From contig NZ_LGDV01000038.1 in assembly GCF_001280015.1 (NCBI RefSeq), positions 124,001 through 188,000 on the forward strand: 64,000 bases of DNA, given 5' to 3'. A program made the translations under genes and the position numbers. The notes below the pieces were generated by a model, which saw only the letters and a program-made list of their open reading frames with translations, did not search any database and had not been told where the DNA came from. Position 1 is the first letter of the stretch. Every line of letters starts with the position of its first letter. Origin of the DNA: Streptomyces sp. MMG1121 (GTDB lineage Bacteria > Actinomycetota > Actinomycetes > Streptomycetales > Streptomycetaceae). Shown here in pieces: positions 60,029 through 64,000 of the stretch.

Positions 60029-63000
60029 ATGCGTTTCAGACCCATGTCCCTGCTGCTGGCCGCGCTTCTCGCGACCAGCGGCGCCGCCACTCCCGCGCTC
60101 GCGGCGAGTCCCGCTTCCCCCGGCCTCGTCAAGGACCCGACGCCGTACGTCGATCCGCTGATCGGCACCAGGAACGGCGGCAACGTCTTCCCCGGCGCCG
60201 TCGTGCCCTTCGGGATGCTCTCCTGGAGCCCGGAGAACACCCGCGGCGACGCGACCCGCACCGCCGCGCCCGGCGGCTACCAGTACGACGCCACCCGCAT
60301 CCGGGGCTTCAGCCTCACCCACATGTCCGGCACCGGCTGCGCGGGCGGCAGCGGCGACATCCCCTTCTTCCCGTACGCCGGCGAGGTCACCTCCTCCCCG
60401 GCGAGCGACACCAGGGACGCCGTCTACGCCTCGGACTTCGGCCACACCGACGAGACCGCCGAGCCCGGGCACTACCGGGTGGGCCTCGCCTCCGGGGTCA
60501 CCGCCGACCTCACCGCCACCGCGCGCACCGGCTCGGCCCGGTTCACCTTCCCGTCCGGCAAGCCCGCCTCGCTGCTCGTGCGCACCGCCGGCTCCGAGCT
60601 GGGATCGCAGGACTCGGCCGTCACGATCGACCCCGCCACCCGCACCGTTTCCGGCTCGGTCACCTCCGGCGACTTCTGCGGCTACCTCGACCCCGAGGGC
60701 CGGCGCGCCTACTACACCCTGTACTTCACCGCGCGCTTCGACCGCGCCTTCAAGAGCGCCGGCACCTGGCAGGACGAGAGACTGAGCCCCGGCTCGCTGA
60801 CCGCGTCCGGCGGCACCGGCGGCTTCTCGCACGGCGGACGGCCGCTCGCGGGCAAGGGCGCGGGCGGCTACGTCGAGTTCGCACCCGGCACCGGGCCGGT
60901 GAACGTCAAGGTCGGCATCTCCTATGTCAGCCGGCAGGCCGCCGCGGCCAACCTCGCCGCGGAGAACCCCGCGGGCCGCTCCTTCGGCGCCGTCGAGAGC
61001 GCGGCCCGCCGGGCCTGGCGCGAGCGGCTCGGCGCCGTCCGGGTCGGCGGTGGCACGGACGCCGACCGCACCACCTTCTACACCGCGCTGTACCACGCGC
61101 TGCTGCACCCGAACGTCATCAGCGACGCCGACGGCCGCTACCGGGGCAGCGACGGCGAGGTGCACCGGGTCGGGCACGGCCACCGCGCCCAGTACGGCAC
61201 CTTCTCCGGCTGGGACGTCTACCGCGACCAGGTGCAGCTGCTCACCCTGCTCGACCCGCACACCGGCTCCGACATCGCCCAGTCGCTGTACGAGCTGGCG
61301 AGGCAGAACGGCGGGGTCTGGGACCGCTGGCTGCACGGCGCGAGCGGCACCCATGTCATGAACGGCGACCCCTCGCCGACGGCGCTGGCCGGCATCCGCG
61401 CCTTCGGCGGCACGGACTTCGACCTGCGCGGCGCACTGGACTCGCTGGTCGAGGCGGCCACCGTGCCGACCGAGCAGGACCTGTCCCCGTCGGGCAAGCC
61501 GGTGCTGTCCGTCGGCCAGCGGCCCTCGCTCGACAAGTACCTGAAGCTGCACTACATGCCGAGCGTCTCCAACGCCTGGGGCGGCGCCGCCGAGACCCTG
61601 GAGATGTCCACGGCCGACTTCTCGCTGTCCCAACTCGCCGCGGCGGCAGGGGAGAAGGACATCCGGGCCGACTTCGCCCGCCGTGCCCAGTGGTGGCAGA
61701 ACAACTTCGACGTCGCCGCCGACCCCGGCGGCGGCTACGTCGCCGACCGCAAGGCCGACGGCAGCTGGGTCACCGGATTCGCCCCCGACACCGGCAACGG
61801 CTTCGTGGAGGGTACGGCCGCCCAGTACACCTGGATGGTCCAGCACGACCCGGCCGGGCTCTTCGCCGCGCTGGGCGGCCGGGAGGCGGCCCTCGCCCGG
61901 CTGGACGACTTCTTCCACACGGCCGACGGCGGCTGGGCCTTCACCGGCGACGGCGGCACCAAGTCCGAGCTGGACAACGAGCCGTCGATCAACGTGCCCT
62001 ATCTGTACGACTACGCGGGCGCGCCGTACAAGACGCAGGAGACCGTGCGGGCCGCCATGCGGCAGCTGTGGTCGACCGACCCCGGCGGCATCCCCGGCAA
62101 CGACGACCTCGGCGCGATGTCCTCCTGGTACGTCTTCTCGGCCCTCGGCATGTACCCCCAGGTGCCCTCCCGGGCCGAACTGGTCCTCGCCTCGCCGCTG
62201 TTCGAGCGTGTGGAGATCAGCCGGCCGCAGGGCAACGACATCTCCGTCCACGCGAGCGGAGCCGCGGCCGGCGCCCCGTACGTCCGGTCCCTGAAGGTCG
62301 ACGGCCGAACCAGCGACCGCCCCTGGCTGCCGGCCTCCTTCGTCCGGGACGGCGGCCGGCTCGACTACACCCTGTCCGCCACCCCGGACCACGGCTGGGG
62401 CGCCGGCAGCCCGCCGCCGTCCTTCCGCGAGGGCGAGCAGCCGTACCAGATCGGCGTCGGCCCCACCACGGCCACGCTCGCGCCCGGTGAGAGCACGAAG
62501 ACCGTCGTCCGCGCCCTGTCGATGAACGGCGGCGCCGGACCCGCGGTGCGCTTCACGGTGCGGACCCCGGCCGGGGTCACGGCCACCCCCGCCGAGGGCA
62601 CGGTCACCGGCGGCGCCCAGGAGATCACGCTCACCGCCGCGAAGGACGCCACGCAGGGCTTCGCCGACGTCCGGATCTCGGTGACCTCGGGCGGCACCTC
62701 CTACCAGCAGCCCGTCGCGCTCACCGTGGCCGCCCCAGGCACCCTCCTCGCCGCCTACGACAACACCGCAACCTCCGACGACACCGGCGAGCACGACGAG
62801 GCGGACTACGACGGCGGTGGCTGGAGCTACTCCCGCCAGGCCCTCGCGGCCGCCGGACTCGCCCCCGGCGGCCGGGGCGGCGTCGACGGCCTCGCCTTCA
62901 CCTGGCCGAACTCGCCCGCCGGCCGACCGGACAACGCCTCGGCGGCCGGCCAGACCATCCAACTGGACGAGCCCGCACGCAAGTTGTCCTTCGTCGGCAG

Positions 63001-63298
63001 CGCGGTCAACGGCAACCAGCAGAGCCAGGCGACCGTCACGTACACCGACGGCACGAGCGGCACCGTCGACCTCTCCTTCACCGACTGGACCGTCGGCGGC
63101 GGAGGGGGCACCGTCCAGTACGGCAACGAGGTCGTCGCCCGGACCGCGTACCGCAATGTCGCGGGCGCCGACAAGGACCCGGTGGCGGCCTACGTCTTCG
63201 CCACCGAGCCGTTCACGGCCCCGGCCGGCAAGGCCATCGCGAGCGTCCGGCTCCCGCACGACGGGGACCTGCACGTGTTCACCCTCGCCACGAGCTGA
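60029..63298 (+). CDS. Secreted GH92 alpha-mannosidase with C-terminal modules
   Basis: This 1089-residue exported enzyme has a signal peptide (MRFRPMSLLLAALLATSGAA, cleavage near 'ALAAS'). The GH92 domain starts YVDPLIGTRNGGNVFPGAVVPFGM, with FSLTHMSGTGC, FSGWDVYRDQVQLL, and the catalytic-region GIPGNDDLGAMSSWYVFSALG. A NEW3-like Ig domain follows (about 810-905), then a beta-sandwich of about 170 residues. GH92 enzymes are calcium-dependent exo-alpha-mannosidases acting on N-glycans and fungal mannans. GGAGGAAGG precedes ATG 60029. Two palindromic operators lie upstream. Confidence 0.9.
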   Translation: MRFRPMSLLLAALLATSGAATPALAASPASPGLVKDPTPYVDPLIGTRNGGNVFPGAVVPFGMLSWSPENTRGDATRTAAPGGYQYDATRIRGFSLTHMSGTGCAGGSGDIPFFPYAGEVTSSPASDTRDAVYASDFGHTDETAEPGHYRVGLASGVTADLTATARTGSARFTFPSGKPASLLVRTAGSELGSQDSAVTIDPATRTVSGSVTSGDFCGYLDPEGRRAYYTLYFTARFDRAFKSAGTWQDERLSPGSLTASGGTGGFSHGGRPLAGKGAGGYVEFAPGTGPVNVKVGISYVSRQAAAANLAAENPAGRSFGAVESAARRAWRERLGAVRVGGGTDADRTTFYTALYHALLHPNVISDADGRYRGSDGEVHRVGHGHRAQYGTFSGWDVYRDQVQLLTLLDPHTGSDIAQSLYELARQNGGVWDRWLHGASGTHVMNGDPSPTALAGIRAFGGTDFDLRGALDSLVEAATVPTEQDLSPSGKPVLSVGQRPSLDKYLKLHYMPSVSNAWGGAAETLEMSTADFSLSQLAAAAGEKDIRADFARRAQWWQNNFDVAADPGGGYVADRKADGSWVTGFAPDTGNGFVEGTAAQYTWMVQHDPAGLFAALGGREAALARLDDFFHTADGGWAFTGDGGTKSELDNEPSINVPYLYDYAGAPYKTQETVRAAMRQLWSTDPGGIPGNDDLGAMSSWYVFSALGMYPQVPSRAELVLASPLFERVEISRPQGNDISVHASGAAAGAPYVRSLKVDGRTSDRPWLPASFVRDGGRLDYTLSATPDHGWGAGSPPPSFREGEQPYQIGVGPTTATLAPGESTKTVVRALSMNGGAGPAVRFTVRTPAGVTATPAEGTVTGGAQEITLTAAKDATQGFADVRISVTSGGTSYQQPVALTVAAPGTLLAAYDNTATSDDTGEHDEADYDGGGWSYSRQALAAAGLAPGGRGGVDGLAFTWPNSPAGRPDNASAAGQTIQLDEPARKLSFVGSAVNGNQQSQATVTYTDGTSGTVDLSFTDWTVGGGGGTVQYGNEVVARTAYRNVAGADKDPVAAYVFATEPFTAPAGKAIASVRLPHDGDLHVFTLATS

Positions 63299-63325
63299 AC
63301 CTCGGCAGGAGAACCGGCAAGGAAA

Positions 63326-63353
63326 CGGCCGCCCCTCGCGCGAGGGGCGGCCG
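63326..63353. terminator. Bidirectional terminator between GH92 genes
   Basis: CGGCCGCCCCTCG and its complement form a perfect 13-base-pair stem around CG, followed by CTCTTCCTTCT. It lies between the two convergent glycosidase genes. Confidence 0.85.
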
Positions 63354-63369
63354 CTCTTCCTTCTGCCCG

Positions 63370-64000
63370 TCAGGCCAGCAGCTCCACCTCCGCGAGCGTC
63401 GACTGGCCGTCCAGGACCAGCCGGTACTTGCCGTACGTGCCCGGCGCGGCGATGGTGAACGCCCGGGTCTGGCGGTCCCAGGCGAACGTCTCGCCCGAGC
63501 GGTGGTCCAGGGTCTGCCAGGTGGTGCCGTCCGTAGAGCCCTGGAGGGTCCAGCCGGTCGGCGCCTTCGTATGGTCGGCCGAGGACGTCAGCGTGTACTG
63601 GACGGGCCTCACGGCATGGTCGACCGGCAGGTCCACCGAGCCGACCGTCGCGTCCGTCGCCGACGTGTTGTCGAACAGCGGCCCGTCCCCCTTCAGCACG
63701 TCCGTCCGGGGCGCCGGCACCTTGTCGTCCTGGGTGAGGGAGACCGGCGCCGCGTTCTTGCCCGTGCCCCAGGCCGACGGCTTGGCGCCCATGGAGAACT
63801 CCAGCACGCCGCCCTTGGACAGCAGCGAGTGGGGGAGCGAAGTGGACGTCCAGGGGCGGCCGTTGAAGGTCACACCCTGGACGTAGACGTTCTTCGCGCT
63901 GTTCGCCGGAGCCTTGACCACCAGGTCACGGCCGTTCTCCAGGTGCACGGTGACCTGCTTGAACAGCGGGGAGCCGATGGAGTAGTCGCCGCTGCCCATG
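63370..64000 (-). CDS. Second GH92 alpha-mannosidase, C-terminal part (cut by window end)
   Basis: The 210 residues visible begin GSGDYSIGSPLFKQVTVHLENG, the standard end of the GH92 barrel. Then comes a short beta domain (NVYVQGVTFNGRPW) and a C-terminal F5/8 type C (discoidin-like) carbohydrate-binding module of about 130 residues (ATVGSVDLPVDHAVRPVQYT, WTLQGSTDGTTWQTL, YGKYRLVLDG). The start is beyond the window. Convergent with the first GH92 gene and differing from it in the attached modules. Confidence 0.88.
   Translation of the reverse strand, partial: MGSGDYSIGSPLFKQVTVHLENGRDLVVKAPANSAKNVYVQGVTFNGRPWTSTSLPHSLLSKGGVLEFSMGAKPSAWGTGKNAAPVSLTQDDKVPAPRTDVLKGDGPLFDNTSATDATVGSVDLPVDHAVRPVQYTLTSSADHTKAPTGWTLQGSTDGTTWQTLDHRSGETFAWDRQTRAFTIAAPGTYGKYRLVLDGQSTLAEVELLA

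Noticed and set aside
59963..63274. Long minus-strand open frame opposite the first GH92 gene
   Set aside because: Composition is Gly/Ala/Val/Arg-rich without any domain; the GH92 frame on the other strand is certain.

Overview
The window is a stretch of a Streptomyces-type actinomycete chromosome. The sequence is strongly G+C-rich, starts are ATG or GTG with GGAGG-like ribosome sites, and many genes overlap by 1-4 bases. Typical Streptomyces markers are present: a DUF5999 protein, a secreted DUF6299 protein, a dasR-dasABC locus with dre operators, a SARP activator, a mycothiol-dependent enzyme and a SpoIIE-type phosphatase. I saw no rRNA, tRNA, CRISPR array, insertion sequence or phage gene. 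All functions are read from sequence and family memory; no search was run.

Layout. Positions 1-1000 hold the end of a RidA-like gene and two small genes. Positions 1060-38290 form one large biosynthetic cluster of about 37 kb. Positions 38319-44110 are the DasR regulator, the DasABC sugar importer and a GH3 beta-N-acetylglucosaminidase. Positions 44212-49471 are a tightly coupled five-gene operon (PhyH oxygenase, DUF6271, fold-III PLP decarboxylase, GNAT, MFS) that looks like a second small pathway. The rest is a trans-isoprenyl synthase, an XRE-MurA fusion, aconitase, an unpaired histidine kinase, a multidomain phosphatase and two convergent GH92 glycosidases, the last cut by the window end.

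The large cluster is most simply read as an azoxy (N=N-O) natural-product pathway of the valanimycin type. It has counterparts of nine valanimycin genes as I recall them: the seryl-tRNA transferase VlmA, seryl-tRNA synthetase VlmL, amine N-hydroxylase VlmH with flavin reductase VlmR, diiron enzyme VlmB, membrane protein VlmO, SARP VlmI, lipid-kinase-like VlmJ and MmgE/PrpD-like VlmK. The valine decarboxylase is absent. In its place are a class-III aminotransferase and an aldehyde-dehydrogenase-family enzyme that could turn a fatty acyl thioester into a long-chain amine. Chain-building genes surround this core: FabF, FabH, two ACPs, an InhA-like enoyl reductase, a one-module PKS with decayed DH and ER domains, an acyl-CoA ligase, a thioesterase with a Cys nucleophile, a desaturase and a P450. 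The inferred product is a long-chain azoxy compound whose serine-derived half is dehydrated (acrylate or vinyl).

Regulation can be read from the DNA. Eight arrays of (G/A)TCAG repeats at exact 11-base spacing lie in the cluster's intergenic gaps. In six of them a hexamer of form nAnnnT starts exactly 8 bases after the last heptamer, as expected for SARP-dependent promoters. They outline the regulon from the carboxylase genes to the VlmJ-like gene. One oddity is that the acyl-CoA carboxylase beta gene in the cluster carries an internal deletion and frameshift.
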